Origin: Chryseobacterium camelliae | GTDB taxonomy: Bacteria > Bacteroidota > Bacteroidia > Flavobacteriales > Weeksellaceae | Direction of reading: 5' to 3' | Length of the DNA stretch: 64,000 bases | NCBI RefSeq assembly: GCF_002770595.1 | Contig: NZ_CP022986.1 | Location: 3,968,001-4,032,000, forward strand | Shown: piece after piece, positions 16,338 to 25,259 of the stretch | Numbering within the stretch: the stretch's first letter is position 1 | Layout of the letters: every line of letters begins with the position of its first letter | Translations under genes and position numbers: made by a program | The notes under the pieces: model-generated | Databases searched by the model: none | What the model saw: the letters and a program-made list of their open reading frames with translations, nothing else | What the model was told of the DNA's origin: nothing

Positions 16338-17062
16338 CCTTTTTTTCTAAATAAATTAATGCAGCGGGGAGAACTGTTGCGGTCAAATGCGCTCAACTGA
16401 TAATCCCCCCATATTTTAATCCGTTCAAAACCGCATTCCTCAGCATAAAGAAGGATGGTTTCAGGAGTATGGAGCTTCACTTTCTCAAAAAAATGATACG
16501 GATTGCCGTCTGCTTCGAAACGGATATCTTTAATGATATACCTTCCTTCTATTTTCTTTTGAATTCTAAATTCGATATCATCTCGTTTCACAATGGATTC
16601 CGGTACCATCGTATTTTTTACAAAGCTTTCGTTCAGGTAATCCAAAACGAAAAAACCACCGGGTTTAAGGGCATCATAAACGGATTTGAAAACTTTTTTG
16701 TCATCAGCTTCAGATTCAAAATATCCAAAACTCGTAAAAAGATTGAATACGGCGTCCATAGGATCGGCCTCAATAGGGCTTCGCATATCATGAACATTGA
16801 ACAGCAGTGTCTGGTTCTCAAATTGTTTGTCATGCTCGATACTCTGTCTGGACAGGTCCAGTCCAAGGACATCATAGCCGAGTTTATTCAGGAATACGGA
16901 ATGTCTGCCTTTGCCGCAGGCAAGGTCAATAATCCTGGATCCGGGCGGAAGATGAAGCTCCGATGTAAGCGCTTTAATGAAGCTTTCTGCCTCGGTATAG
17001 TCTCTGTTGCTGTATAATAAATGATAATAAGGGGTATCAAACCAAGATTCAAACCATTCCAT
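16334..17062 (-). CDS. Class I SAM-dependent methyltransferase
   Basis: The 242-residue protein has a Rossmann methyltransferase core: motif I IIDLACGKGRHSVFLNKLGY, an acidic residue after beta-2 (GLDLS), and motif IV-like PMDAVFNLFTSFGYF followed by LKPGGFFVLDYLNE. This pattern fits the methyltransferase-25/11 group that acts on small molecules. First gene of a two-gene operon with the ZIP transporter (4-bp overlap). No clear functional link to metal transport is visible; the substrate is unknown. Confidence 0.88.
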   Translation of the reverse strand: MEWFESWFDTPYYHLLYSNRDYTEAESFIKALTSELHLPPGSRIIDLACGKGRHSVFLNKLGYDVLGLDLSRQSIEHDKQFENQTLLFNVHDMRSPIEADPMDAVFNLFTSFGYFESEADDKKVFKSVYDALKPGGFFVLDYLNESFVKNTMVPESIVKRDDIEFRIQKKIEGRYIIKDIRFEADGNPYHFFEKVKLHTPETILLYAEECGFERIKIWGDYQLSAFDRNSSPRCINLFRKKG

Positions 17063-17065
17063 AAT

Positions 17066-17084
17066 GCAAAAATAACTAAATTTG
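17066..17084. promoter_or_regulatory. Overlapping divergent -7 boxes
   Basis: On the minus strand TATTTTTG lies at 17066-17073, 3 bp upstream of the methyltransferase start. On the plus strand TAAATTTG lies at 17077-17084, about 115 bp before the rRNA methyltransferase start. Both fit TAnnTTTG. Confidence 0.45.
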
Positions 17085-17198
17085 TGCGGTTAAAGGCAAA
17101 GTATTTAAATTATGGAACGCCGGAAGAACTTTCCCGGCCGCCGGCTAAAGAGGTAATCTTTTAATTTTTAAATCTTTAAATCCTTTAATCAATTATAT

Positions 17199-18359
17199 AT
17201 GGATACAGAGAATTTACAGATTCAGATCAAAACGTTTTTCGGGCTTGAGCAGATTTTAGCGGAAGAAATAAAAAAGCTGGGAGGAAGGAAAGTGGAGGTA
17301 AAGAACCGGGCAGTCAATTGTGAAGGTGATCTTGGCTTTCTTTATAAAATCAATTATTCTGCGAGGACAGCTTTAAAAATTTTAGTTCCGATTCATGAAT
17401 TCAAAGCTTTCAACCAGCATCAGTTTTATGACCGGCTGTTTAAATTCAACTGGGAAGAGTTTATGGATGTGGAACAGTCATTTGCCATTGATTCAACGGT
17501 AAATTCAGAAACGTTCAAGCACTCACAGTTTGTAACGCTGAAAATGAAAGATGCTATCGTAGATTATTTCCAGGAAAAGTTTAAAAGGCGCCCGAATGTA
17601 GAAACCAAACATCCGGATATTAAGTTTCATCTTCATATCGACCGCGAACTCGTGACCATTTCTCTGGATTCTTCCGGGGATGCCCTGTTTAAAAGAGGCT
17701 ACAGGAAAGAGCAGGGAGAGGCTCCGATCAATGAAGTGCTCGCAAGCGGAATGCTTCATCTGGCCGGCTGGGACGGAAAAGGCAATTTCCTTGATCCTAT
17801 GTGCGGTTCTGGAACCCTGCTGATAGAAGCGGCGATGATTGCGATGGACCTTCCGGCACAGATTTTCAGAAGAGGATTTGCATTCCAGAACTGGAAAAAT
17901 TATGATGCCGAGCTGTTTGCAAAAATAAAAGAATTCAGGGTAAACAGAGTTCGGGAATTTACCGGTAAGATTGTGGGCTATGATATTGATGCCAGAATGC
18001 TGAATGCAGCGAGGATCAATATTGAAGCTGCTGAAATGGAAGACGTGATTGAAGTACGTAAACAGAACTTCTTCGACTCCAAAAAAGACCTATTCCCTTT
18101 GCTGATGGTATTCAATCCGCCTTACGATGAGCGGATCTCCATTAATGATGATGACTTCTACAAAAAAATAGGGGATACCTTTAAAACCAGCTATCCCAAT
18201 ACCCTGGCCTGGCTTATTTCCTCAGACCTTGAAGCGGTAAAGAAAATAGGCCTTCGGCCTTCAAGGAAAATCAAGCTTTTCAACGGAAAACTGGAGACCC
18301 GTTTTCTTCAGTATGAAATGTACGAGGGAACGAAGAAAGTGCATAAGCTGGAAAACTGA
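17199..18359 (+). CDS. THUMP-domain RNA methyltransferase (RlmL N-half/UPF0020 type)
   Basis: Likely N2-guanine methyltransferase of 23S rRNA or a tRNA. The 386 residues start with a THUMP RNA-binding domain (about 5-160, with FFGLEQILAEEIKKLGG), then a UPF0020 methyltransferase domain: FLDPMCGSGTLLIEAA (SAM motif I), GYDIDARML, and the catalytic NPPY in MVFNPPYDERIS, the signature of exocyclic-amine N-methylation. It equals the N-terminal half of E. coli RlmL (m2G2445); the RlmK half is missing, normal outside Gammaproteobacteria. Followed by a terminator. Confidence 0.9.
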   Translation: MDTENLQIQIKTFFGLEQILAEEIKKLGGRKVEVKNRAVNCEGDLGFLYKINYSARTALKILVPIHEFKAFNQHQFYDRLFKFNWEEFMDVEQSFAIDSTVNSETFKHSQFVTLKMKDAIVDYFQEKFKRRPNVETKHPDIKFHLHIDRELVTISLDSSGDALFKRGYRKEQGEAPINEVLASGMLHLAGWDGKGNFLDPMCGSGTLLIEAAMIAMDLPAQIFRRGFAFQNWKNYDAELFAKIKEFRVNRVREFTGKIVGYDIDARMLNAARINIEAAEMEDVIEVRKQNFFDSKKDLFPLLMVFNPPYDERISINDDDFYKKIGDTFKTSYPNTLAWLISSDLEAVKKIGLRPSRKIKLFNGKLETRFLQYEMYEGTKKVHKLEN

Positions 18360-18365
18360 TCATAT

Positions 18366-18390
18366 GGCCTTCCTTCTGGAAGGCCTTTTT
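18366..18390 (+). terminator. Terminator after the RNA methyltransferase
   Basis: GGCCTTCC (18366-18373), loop TTCT, GGAAGGCC (18378-18385), then five T. Confidence 0.9.
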
Positions 18391-18431
18391 ATGGACTGAA
18401 GTTTATATCAATTCCTCATGGAATATTTTTT

Positions 18432-18439
18432 TATTTTTG
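18432..18439 (+). promoter_or_regulatory. Candidate -7 box for the small membrane protein gene
   Basis: TATTTTTG, 15 bp before the ATG at 18455. Confidence 0.45.
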
Positions 18440-18454
18440 CTATAAACTGATTGT

Positions 18455-18859
18455 ATGCCTTTTGACTTTTTCGACGCTTTAAGTTTTTTTTCCGATTTCC
18501 TGAATTTGCTGGGTAATACTTCATCATCATCCGGGCCTGTTCGTGATGAAGAGTATCCAGAGAAAAAACCGCGATACTTTAAAGAAATCATGAGCGTACT
18601 GTTTATATTGATTTCTGCTGTATTGATTGTTCTGGTGCTTAAAGATCCTTTGCCGGAAATATATTCTATCCGGACATTATTTATAATCAGTCTGATAGGT
18701 ATCGCTGTTTCCTGTACTGTATTTTTTATCCTCTACTTGAGGGGGAGATATTATTTTACCAGTGTTTTTCAGTGGTTGCTCTTTAGTGGGTCAATGATGC
18801 TATCTTTTATTTCATTGGGATTTTGCCTGTACTTTAAATCGGATTGGTTTCTGCAGTAA
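18455..18859 (+). CDS. Small three-helix membrane protein, function unknown
   Basis: A 134-residue protein I do not recognise. The first 45 residues are polar with a Phe-rich start (MPFDFFDALSFFSDFLN) and an acidic/basic stretch. Three hydrophobic helices follow, about 48-67, 73-98 and 101-129. No catalytic motif is visible. The preceding terminator and its own -7 box suggest a separate transcript; the start is supported by that box. It could be an integral-membrane accessory protein. Confidence 0.6.
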   Translation: MPFDFFDALSFFSDFLNLLGNTSSSSGPVRDEEYPEKKPRYFKEIMSVLFILISAVLIVLVLKDPLPEIYSIRTLFIISLIGIAVSCTVFFILYLRGRYYFTSVFQWLLFSGSMMLSFISLGFCLYFKSDWFLQ

Positions 18860-18984
18860 CATAGATGGTAATAATCCTGGATTACATTATTTTGTGTACT
18901 AATTTTTCATGCTTCCCGTTTAATTATCATCCTGCATGTTTGCGCATTCATTCATGAATAAGTAATTTTGAAAAATTTTCAGAT

Positions 18985-19992
18985 TTGAAACCTACCCTTT
19001 CCGTTATTGTCGCGATTTTCAACCGTAAAGATGAGCTTTTTGAGCTTTTGAATTCATTATCCCATCAGACTGACCATGAGTTTGAAGTGATCATTGTGGA
19101 TGACGGGTCTTTTATCGATCTGAAGCCCACTGTTTCGCGTTTTAAAGAAATGCTGAATATCCGGTATTTCCGGAAAGACAATTCAGGGCCTGGATTATCC
19201 AGGAATTACGGTGCGTACAGGGCACAGCATGAATGGCTGGTTTTTGTAGACAGTGACGTCATTGTAGAGCAGGATTATATTGCGAACATTAAGAAAGATA
19301 TTCAGATGATACCCTGTGATGCGTTTGGAGGAGCAGATAAAGCACACAAAGGATTCAATCTGATGCAGAAAGCCATTTCCTATTCAATGACCTCGGTATT
19401 TACCACCGGCGGAATCCGCGGGAATAAAAAAGCGGTTTCAAAATTCCAGCCCAGGAGTTTTAACATGGGTGTCAGAAAAGAAGCATTTAATGCTGTAGGC
19501 GGGTTTTCGGAAATGCGGATAGGGGAGGATCCGGACCTTTCCATGACACTTTGGGAACACGGATACACCACTGCTTTTTTTGATGATATTGCCGTATATC
19601 ATAAACGAAGGGTAGATTTCGGTAAGTTTTCCAAGCAGGTGTACCAATTCGGCTGCGCAAGGCCTATCCTTAATCAAAGGCATCCGGATTATGTGAAAAT
19701 ATCTTTTGCCTTTCCTAGCCTGTTTTTATTAGGCTATCTGATGGGCTTCCTGGAGTATTTTTTAATGGGAAAAGGAATTATCCTTTCACTGTATGGCCTG
19801 TACACATTTATGGTACTGTTCCATGCTCTTTTCGTGACCGGAAATATCAGCATTGCAGGCATGGCGGTAATTTCTACCTACATCCAGATGTTTTCGTACG
19901 GATACGGTTTCCTGAAATCGTGGGTTTTACTGAATGTCTTAAAAATGAAGCCGGAAGAGGCCTTTCCTACCCATTTTCATAAGAAATCTTAA
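18985..19992 (+). CDS. Family 2 glycosyltransferase
   Basis: Membrane-linked GT2 enzyme that transfers a sugar from a nucleotide sugar. The only usable start is TTG at 18985, since an in-frame TGA lies at 18955. The 335 residues begin TLSVIVAIFNRKDELFELL (GT-A nucleotide-binding strand), then VIIVDDGS, the DxD-type VDSDV metal site, and an acidic GEDPDLSMTLWEHGY acceptor region with a probable catalytic Asp. Two hydrophobic segments (about 235-258 and 262-290) suggest membrane anchoring. Its products, for example cell-surface polysaccharide, cannot be inferred because no other glycan genes are near. Confidence 0.88.
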   Translation: MKPTLSVIVAIFNRKDELFELLNSLSHQTDHEFEVIIVDDGSFIDLKPTVSRFKEMLNIRYFRKDNSGPGLSRNYGAYRAQHEWLVFVDSDVIVEQDYIANIKKDIQMIPCDAFGGADKAHKGFNLMQKAISYSMTSVFTTGGIRGNKKAVSKFQPRSFNMGVRKEAFNAVGGFSEMRIGEDPDLSMTLWEHGYTTAFFDDIAVYHKRRVDFGKFSKQVYQFGCARPILNQRHPDYVKISFAFPSLFLLGYLMGFLEYFLMGKGIILSLYGLYTFMVLFHALFVTGNISIAGMAVISTYIQMFSYGYGFLKSWVLLNVLKMKPEEAFPTHFHKKS

Positions 19993-20076
19993 CCCATTGC
20001 CTGTTACTTTTCCAAGAGCAATCTGACTCTTTAAGGTCATGACAAATCCTGGAGAATTATCATCTGTATTGATCCT

Positions 20077-20110
20077 AAAAAAATAAAGCTGTTGCATTCA
20101 CAACAGCTTT
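20077..20110 (-). terminator. Terminator after the PLP enzyme gene
   Basis: AAAGCTGTTG (20085-20094), loop CATTCA, CAACAGCTTT (20101-20110); on the minus strand the hairpin runs into a T-rich tract. Confidence 0.88.
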
Positions 20111-20121
20111 AAAACATAAAA

Positions 20122-21348
20122 TTAGGATATGGAAATGGTTTCATGGCTGAGGACGCCTGTCCTAAACATGCAGTCCTTCATTTTTCTGTATGTGCGTTCA
20201 ATATCATGATCAAGACCGATGGAGAACCTGATGAGCCCGTCGGAAATGCCCATCGCAATTCTTTCTTCTTCCGGAATCTCGGATGATGTCGAGCTTCCGG
20301 AACATGAGAATAAAGTTTTGTAAAATCCTAAGCTTACGGCAAGGTAGCCTAAGTTTTCCTGCTGCATCAGTTCCATCAGTTCATTGGCTTTTTCAGTCGT
20401 TCCGGCATCGATGGTCAGTAAGCCACCAAAACCGTATTCCTGCTGCATCATGCTTTTCATAAGCGTATGATTGCGGTGTGATTCCAGTCCGGGATAAGAA
20501 ACTTTCAGTCCGTCCTGTTCAAACCTTTCTGCCAGGTACAGTGCATTGTAGCTGTGCTGTTTCATTCTGATGTGCAGGGTTCTGAGGTTTTTCAGGATGC
20601 TTGACGAACGCAGGCTGTCCATTGTCGGTCCCAGAAGCATGCAGGCTCCGCTGTTGACATTTTTTGTATCATCAATAAATTCCTGTGTGCCGCAATAGAC
20701 GCCGCCAACGGTATCGCTGCTGCCGTTAATGAACTTGGTAAGGCTATGGATGACAATATCAGCTCCCAGCAATGTAGGAGATATGGAAAGGGGTGAAAAC
20801 GTATTGTCTACAATGAGTTTTAATCCGTGCTTCTTACAGATTTTTGAAAGTGTCCTCAGGTCTGCTACTTCCAGCAGGGGATTGCTTACACTTTCACAAT
20901 ATATTACTTTGGTGTTGGGTTGTATTGCGTTTTCAATCGCCTCAAAATTGCTGATATCTGTAAATGTCGTCTTTATGCCATAGTTCGGGAAGAAGTTTTT
21001 AAGGAACGCGTAGGTTCCTCCGTAAATGGTTCTGCTGGAAATGATGTGGTCTCCGTTTTTGCATACCTGCATAAGCACAGAGGTAATAGCGCCCATCCCG
21101 GAGGCCGTTACATTAGCTGCTTCCGTATTCTCAAGCTTAGCCAGTGCCTGGGAAAGGTAAAGGTTCATAGGAGACGAATGCCTTGAATAGAGGTAACATC
21201 CTTCTGCATTGCCTTCAAAGGTATCGAACATCGTCTTCGCAGAAAGAAAAGTATAGGTTGAACTATCTGAAATGGACGGATTCACTCCTCCGAATTCACC
21301 GAAGTACTGCAGATCCTGTATCTCGTTTGCTGCATTGAAATTTTCCAT
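20122..21348 (-). CDS. Cys/Met-metabolism PLP enzyme, methionine gamma-lyase-like
   Basis: PLP enzyme of the trans-sulfuration family (408 residues). The Schiff-base Lys is in SLTKFINGSSD, the phosphate/ring-stacking region in ASGMGAITSVLMQV, the PLP-N1 Asp in LKLIVDNTFSPL, and the C-terminal substrate Arg region in IRFSIGLDHDIE. The usual YSRxxNPT substrate motif reads YSRHSSPM, a departure that may affect specificity. Methionine gamma-lyase, cystathionine beta-lyase or gamma-synthase cannot be separated by eye; the divergent Lrp-type regulator favours an amino-acid catabolic role such as methionine gamma-lyase. Confidence 0.83.
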   Translation of the reverse strand: MENFNAANEIQDLQYFGEFGGVNPSISDSSTYTFLSAKTMFDTFEGNAEGCYLYSRHSSPMNLYLSQALAKLENTEAANVTASGMGAITSVLMQVCKNGDHIISSRTIYGGTYAFLKNFFPNYGIKTTFTDISNFEAIENAIQPNTKVIYCESVSNPLLEVADLRTLSKICKKHGLKLIVDNTFSPLSISPTLLGADIVIHSLTKFINGSSDTVGGVYCGTQEFIDDTKNVNSGACMLLGPTMDSLRSSSILKNLRTLHIRMKQHSYNALYLAERFEQDGLKVSYPGLESHRNHTLMKSMMQQEYGFGGLLTIDAGTTEKANELMELMQQENLGYLAVSLGFYKTLFSCSGSSTSSEIPEEERIAMGISDGLIRFSIGLDHDIERTYRKMKDCMFRTGVLSHETISIS

Positions 21349-21375
21349 ACTTTTTTTGTTTTCAAAATTGCTGTA

Positions 21376-21464
21376 TTCCGGCAGATATTACAATGCAAAT
21401 GTGATAATCCGGAAAATAAAACGGACAGAATTGAATAGTGTAGAAAAAATGTTTAATATATTTG
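21376..21464. promoter_or_regulatory. Divergent control region of the PLP enzyme and lrp-type gene
   Basis: A -7 box TATATTTG (21457-21464) faces the regulator gene, with TTG at 21431-21433. An inverted repeat TTCCGG (21376-21381) / CCGGAA (21409-21414) flanks an AT-rich, partly symmetrical core. It is a plausible binding region for the adjacent Lrp-type regulator; the site itself is inferred. Confidence 0.35.
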
Positions 21465-21495
21465 AATTATATAAACTTTAACTTAAAAATTATCT

Positions 21496-21954
21496 ATGAG
21501 GTTTGATGATATCGACAGAAACCTGCTTCTTTTTCTTCAGCAGGATTCCAAACAGACGACCAAAGAACTGGCTTATAAACTCGGACTATCGGTTACGGCT
21601 GTATATGAGCGCATCAGGAAACTTGAAAATGCAGGAGTGATTGCAAAATATGTCGCCATCCTGGACCGGCATAAGATCAACCGGGATTTTATTGTTCTTT
21701 GCCATGTGAAACTGACACAGCACAAAAAGGAATATGTGCTGCAGTTTGAAAAAGAAATCATGGACCTGCAGGAAGTGACAGAATGTTTCCATGTAAGCGG
21801 TGATTATGATTATATTTTAAAGATCGGGGTAAGGGATATGGATGATTACCGCAACTTCATGCTTTCAAAACTGACCACTCTGAACCATATTGCAAGCACT
21901 CACAGTTCATTCATGATTTCTGAGATTAAAAATACCACGGCTATAGTGCTTTAA
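21496..21954 (+). CDS. Lrp/AsnC family transcriptional regulator
   Basis: The 152-residue protein has an N-terminal winged helix-turn-helix (about 1-60: DDIDRNLLLFLQQDSKQTTKELAYKL and LSVTAVYERIRKLE) and a C-terminal RAM/AsnC ligand domain with VTECFHVSGDYDYILKIGVRD. It is divergent from the PLP enzyme, so it most likely senses an amino acid and controls that gene and itself. Its stop lies 1 bp from the stop of the convergent bestrophin gene. Confidence 0.93.
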   Translation: MRFDDIDRNLLLFLQQDSKQTTKELAYKLGLSVTAVYERIRKLENAGVIAKYVAILDRHKINRDFIVLCHVKLTQHKKEYVLQFEKEIMDLQEVTECFHVSGDYDYILKIGVRDMDDYRNFMLSKLTTLNHIASTHSSFMISEIKNTTAIVL

Positions 21955-21955
21955 T

Positions 21956-22990
21956 TTATACCAATACACCGTTCTTTGATGCAACAGGATCAGGAAGTTC
22001 GGTTTCTCCGGTCATCTGCAGCAGGTCGATTTCTATCGTCCGGCAGATCGAAAGCATAGGGATATCAAACATAAGCCCTGCAAAAGGGTTTTCCGAATAG
22101 TCCCCAACCAGTTCCATGATGATGTAAATCCAGCCTACAATGATGCAGAACGGAATGCTTACCCAGATCCCCCAGTCGCCAAGTTTGGCAAACTCGCTTA
22201 CCAGACCTAAGGGAAGCAGGGTAATGAACAAAATATTGAAGATAAATGCCGTACTGGCAAACTGGCGGGGAGAGGGGAATTTTTTAATCCTTTCCGCCTG
22301 TCCCTGGAAACCGTAGAATTCATTGAGACAGGTCTGGAGCTGCATCTGGTTGAATTCAGATATGATCCCGTCGTTTTTCAGTTCATTGATGTCTTTTGCT
22401 TGTTGGGAAATCAGGTAGGTGGCAAAGTTTTTAGAGGTAGATTGCAGTCCGGATTCTTCTTCGGACAGGTATTTATTAAGAAAAATGGAAGTCCGGCTGT
22501 AATCCGGAAATCCTGCTTTGATCAGCCTGTTCCGCTTATGGTCTATATTTTTAAAATGATCTGTTTCTTCAGCCTTGATATGTTCCCATTCCGTAGGCAC
22601 AAGCAGCTGTTCACGTAACGCATACAGCCATGCGATATGGCGGTGTACGATGGTTTTTCTCCTTTTCTCAAGGTCGAAAATCCCTATATGTTCTTGCTCA
22701 GTATCAAAAGCATATACCATTGCAGCAAAAGAACGGCTGGAATTCACGATTCCGCCCCATATTTTTCTGGCTTCCCAAAGCCTGTCATAGGCCTGGTTGT
22801 TTTTAAACCCTACGAGGAAAGCTTCTGCTGTACCGATGAGTGCAACAGGTACCCATGGAATAATCATCCATTCCCATTCAAGAAAATAAAAGACAAGGGC
22901 AATAAGGGTACACCAGATGGATATGATGAGCAGGTGAATACCTGATAAGTTCAGGATCTGCCTGTAATTGACGTATCGTGTTGTAATCAT
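21956..22990 (-). CDS. Bestrophin/UPF0187 family ion channel
   Basis: Membrane channel of the bestrophin-like family, which forms pentameric anion or cation channels. I start it at the ATG ending at 22990 (MITTRYVNYRQILNLSG) rather than the in-frame ATG at 23041, since the extra 17 residues are not family-like. Visible features are helix 1 near IHLLIISIWCTLIALVFYF, the conserved GFKNNQAYDRLWEARKIWGGIVNSSR segment, helices near TAFIFNILFITLLPLGLVS and IPFCIIVGWIYIIMELVGD, and the NPF motif in YSENPFAGLMFDIPM. Ion selectivity is not predictable. Confidence 0.9.
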   Translation of the reverse strand: MITTRYVNYRQILNLSGIHLLIISIWCTLIALVFYFLEWEWMIIPWVPVALIGTAEAFLVGFKNNQAYDRLWEARKIWGGIVNSSRSFAAMVYAFDTEQEHIGIFDLEKRRKTIVHRHIAWLYALREQLLVPTEWEHIKAEETDHFKNIDHKRNRLIKAGFPDYSRTSIFLNKYLSEEESGLQSTSKNFATYLISQQAKDINELKNDGIISEFNQMQLQTCLNEFYGFQGQAERIKKFPSPRQFASTAFIFNILFITLLPLGLVSEFAKLGDWGIWVSIPFCIIVGWIYIIMELVGDYSENPFAGLMFDIPMLSICRTIEIDLLQMTGETELPDPVASKNGVLV

Positions 22991-23082
22991 GAATTTGTGT
23001 AAACTAAAAGTCAATGAGGAATGAAGCAAAATAGAGACCAACGAGTAATCAAAAGATAAAGGGGGCTTTTGGTATCAAAGCA

Positions 23083-23108
23083 TAAAAAAGCCTCTGTTTC
23101 CAGAGGCT
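23083..23108 (-). terminator. Terminator of the E1 alpha/beta gene
   Basis: AGCCTCTG (23089-23096), loop TTTC, CAGAGGCT (23101-23108), with six T on the minus strand after the hairpin. Confidence 0.88.
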
Positions 23109-23115
23109 CATATCA

Positions 23116-25188
23116 TTAATATTGCAGCATTTCTTCAATTTTCCTGCTGAGCTTTTCAGCGTTAGGAAGCATTTCTTTTTCCAGAACGAGATTAATCGGA
23201 ACTGCCGGAACATCCAGTGCACCCATAGTTTCCACCGGAGCATCCAGGTGCCTGAAGCAGTTTTTGGTAATTCTGTGTGCGAAAGCTTCTGCAAATGAAT
23301 TGTTCAGCTGTTCCTCTGTAAGGACGATGCATTTTCCATGTTCTTTTGCTCTTTCAAATACCAGTGCTTCATCCAAGGGAATTAGCGTCCTAAGATCGAT
23401 CACTTCAACACGGCCTGCAAAATTTTTGGCGGCTTCTTTGGCCCAGTAAACTCCCATTCCGTATGTAACCACCAATACTGTTCTCCCTTTTTCTGTTTCT
23501 TGCTTATCTGCTTGGATGACTACTTTTCCTTTTCCGAATGGCAGGATGTAATCTTCTGCAGGTTCAATGGTTTTTGCGTCTTCTGTTCCCGGAACTTTGC
23601 TCCAGTAAAGTCCTTTATGTTCCAGCATAATGACCGGATTGGGATCATAATAAGCTGCTTTCAGGAGGCCTTTGAAATCTGCTGCGTTGCTCGGGTAGGC
23701 AATTTTTATTCCTTTGATATTAGCCAGGATGCTTTCCACGCTTCCGCTGTGGTAAGGGCCGCCTCCGCCATAGGCACCAATGGGTACGCGGATAATATTG
23801 CTTACCGGAAACTTTCCGTTACTAAGATAATTCGATTTTGAAATTTCTGTAATCAGCTGGTTGATTCCCGGATAAATATAGTCGGCAAACTGCACTTCGA
23901 CGATAGGTCTTAAACCTACGGCACTCATTCCCGCTGTGGAACCAATGATATAGGCTTCCTGGATCGCGGTATTAAATACTCTGCTTTTCCCGAATTTTTT
24001 ACCTAAGGTTACCGTCTCACGGAAAACGCCGCCGATTCTTTCTCCTACATCCTGACCGTACAGCAATGCTTCCGGATGTTTCCACATCAGTTCCTGGATG
24101 GCGTGGATGGCTGCGTCAACCATCACAATCTTTTCTCCGCCTTCGGGTTCCCGCGTTCCTGTTTCCTCAGTTACCGGGGTAGGAGCAAAAACATGCTGCA
24201 TGACGGTTTCAGATTTCGGGTCCTCTGCATTTTTAGCCCTTTCAAAATCTTCTTCTGCCTTTTGTCTGGCTTTACGGATGATGCTGTTCAGTTGCTCCTG
24301 ATCAATCCTGGCTTCCAGAAGCTGTCTTCTGAGAATTTCTCCCGGATCTTTAGCTCTGTGCTTGGTAAGGTCTTCTTCATCACGGTAAAATTCTCTCCGG
24401 ACTCCTGAAGTATGGTGCCCTATTAGAACTGTTTTGGCACAAACCACTACCGGCTTGCGTTCCGTTCTCACAAAGTCAACCGCTTTCTTCATGACTTCAA
24501 AACTCTCGATAAAATCCGTGCCATCTACGCGCATCCTGCTTAATCCTACAAATCCTGCAACAAAGTCATAGGCATCACAGGTCCTGGCTTCTTCTTTGGT
24601 TACGGAAATTCCCCAGTCATTATCCTGTACAAGGAATATGATGGGCAGCTGATGTAAAGCTGCAAACTGCAGCGCTTCGCTCACTTCACCTTCCGTTACT
24701 GAATTGTCTCCGAGGCTGCATACCACTACCGGGTTATGGTCAAAATTCTGCAGTTCGAATTCCTGGATGTATTTTATTCCTTGAGCGACACCGGTGGTAG
24801 GAATGGTCTGCATTCCGGTCGCGGAGCTCTGGTGAATGATTTTAGGTTTATCTTCATCCCTGCTGGAAGGGTGGGAATAATACGATCTTCCTCCTGAAAA
24901 AGGGTCGTCTGATTTTGCCAGTAGCTGAAGCATCAACTGATACGGCTCAAACCCGATCCCTAAAAGAATGCTTTCATCCCTGTAGTAGGGAGAAACCCAG
25001 TCTTCTTTGGTCAGCTGATAGGCGGTAGCCAACTGGATGGCTTCGTGGCCTCTTGAAGTACTGTGGACATATTTACAGACATTCCTGTTTTCTTCATAGA
25101 TATCGGCCATTGCTTTGGCAAGCATCATGTGGTTGTAAGCCTTCAGCAAAATATCCTGAGAAACTTTTTCGTGAAGTGTATTTTCCAT
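23116..25188 (-). CDS. 2-oxoacid dehydrogenase E1, fused alpha and beta subunits
   Basis: Thiamine-diphosphate E1 component of a 2-oxoacid dehydrogenase complex (pyruvate or branched-chain type). The alpha half (first ~330 residues) holds the TPP/Mg motif from GDNSVTEGEVSEALQFAAL to QDNDWGIS. The beta half starts near EKIVMVDAAIHAIQELM and holds EALLYGQDVGERIGGVFRETV, the catalytic-region motif RPIVEVQFADYIYPGINQL, and the C-terminal CIVLTEEQLNNSFAEAFAHRI. Both are in one chain without frameshift. The start is set at the ATG ending at 25188 (MENTLHEKV); the upstream in-frame ATG at 25215 is unlikely. A minus-strand -7 box (25195-25202) lies so close that the mRNA is nearly leaderless. The E2/E3 genes are not in the window. 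Confidence 0.9.
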   Translation of the reverse strand: MENTLHEKVSQDILLKAYNHMMLAKAMADIYEENRNVCKYVHSTSRGHEAIQLATAYQLTKEDWVSPYYRDESILLGIGFEPYQLMLQLLAKSDDPFSGGRSYYSHPSSRDEDKPKIIHQSSATGMQTIPTTGVAQGIKYIQEFELQNFDHNPVVVCSLGDNSVTEGEVSEALQFAALHQLPIIFLVQDNDWGISVTKEEARTCDAYDFVAGFVGLSRMRVDGTDFIESFEVMKKAVDFVRTERKPVVVCAKTVLIGHHTSGVRREFYRDEEDLTKHRAKDPGEILRRQLLEARIDQEQLNSIIRKARQKAEEDFERAKNAEDPKSETVMQHVFAPTPVTEETGTREPEGGEKIVMVDAAIHAIQELMWKHPEALLYGQDVGERIGGVFRETVTLGKKFGKSRVFNTAIQEAYIIGSTAGMSAVGLRPIVEVQFADYIYPGINQLITEISKSNYLSNGKFPVSNIIRVPIGAYGGGGPYHSGSVESILANIKGIKIAYPSNAADFKGLLKAAYYDPNPVIMLEHKGLYWSKVPGTEDAKTIEPAEDYILPFGKGKVVIQADKQETEKGRTVLVVTYGMGVYWAKEAAKNFAGRVEVIDLRTLIPLDEALVFERAKEHGKCIVLTEEQLNNSFAEAFAHRITKNCFRHLDAPVETMGALDVPAVPINLVLEKEMLPNAEKLSRKIEEMLQY

Positions 25189-25204
25189 AGGAAGCAAATA
25201 TACA

Positions 25205-25240
25205 TAAAAAAACAAAACACTAACAATTGTTAGTGTTTTG
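25205..25240 (-). terminator. Terminator of the subtilase gene
   Basis: Perfect 28-bp palindrome at 25213-25240 (CAAAACACTAACAA and its complement), followed on the minus strand by a run of T. Confidence 0.85.
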
Positions 25241-25259
25241 CGTTTTCTATGTGAAAATT

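Noticed and set aside
16469..17017. 182-residue plus-strand ORF
   Set aside because: It lies antisense inside the SAM methyltransferase gene, which has clear motifs.
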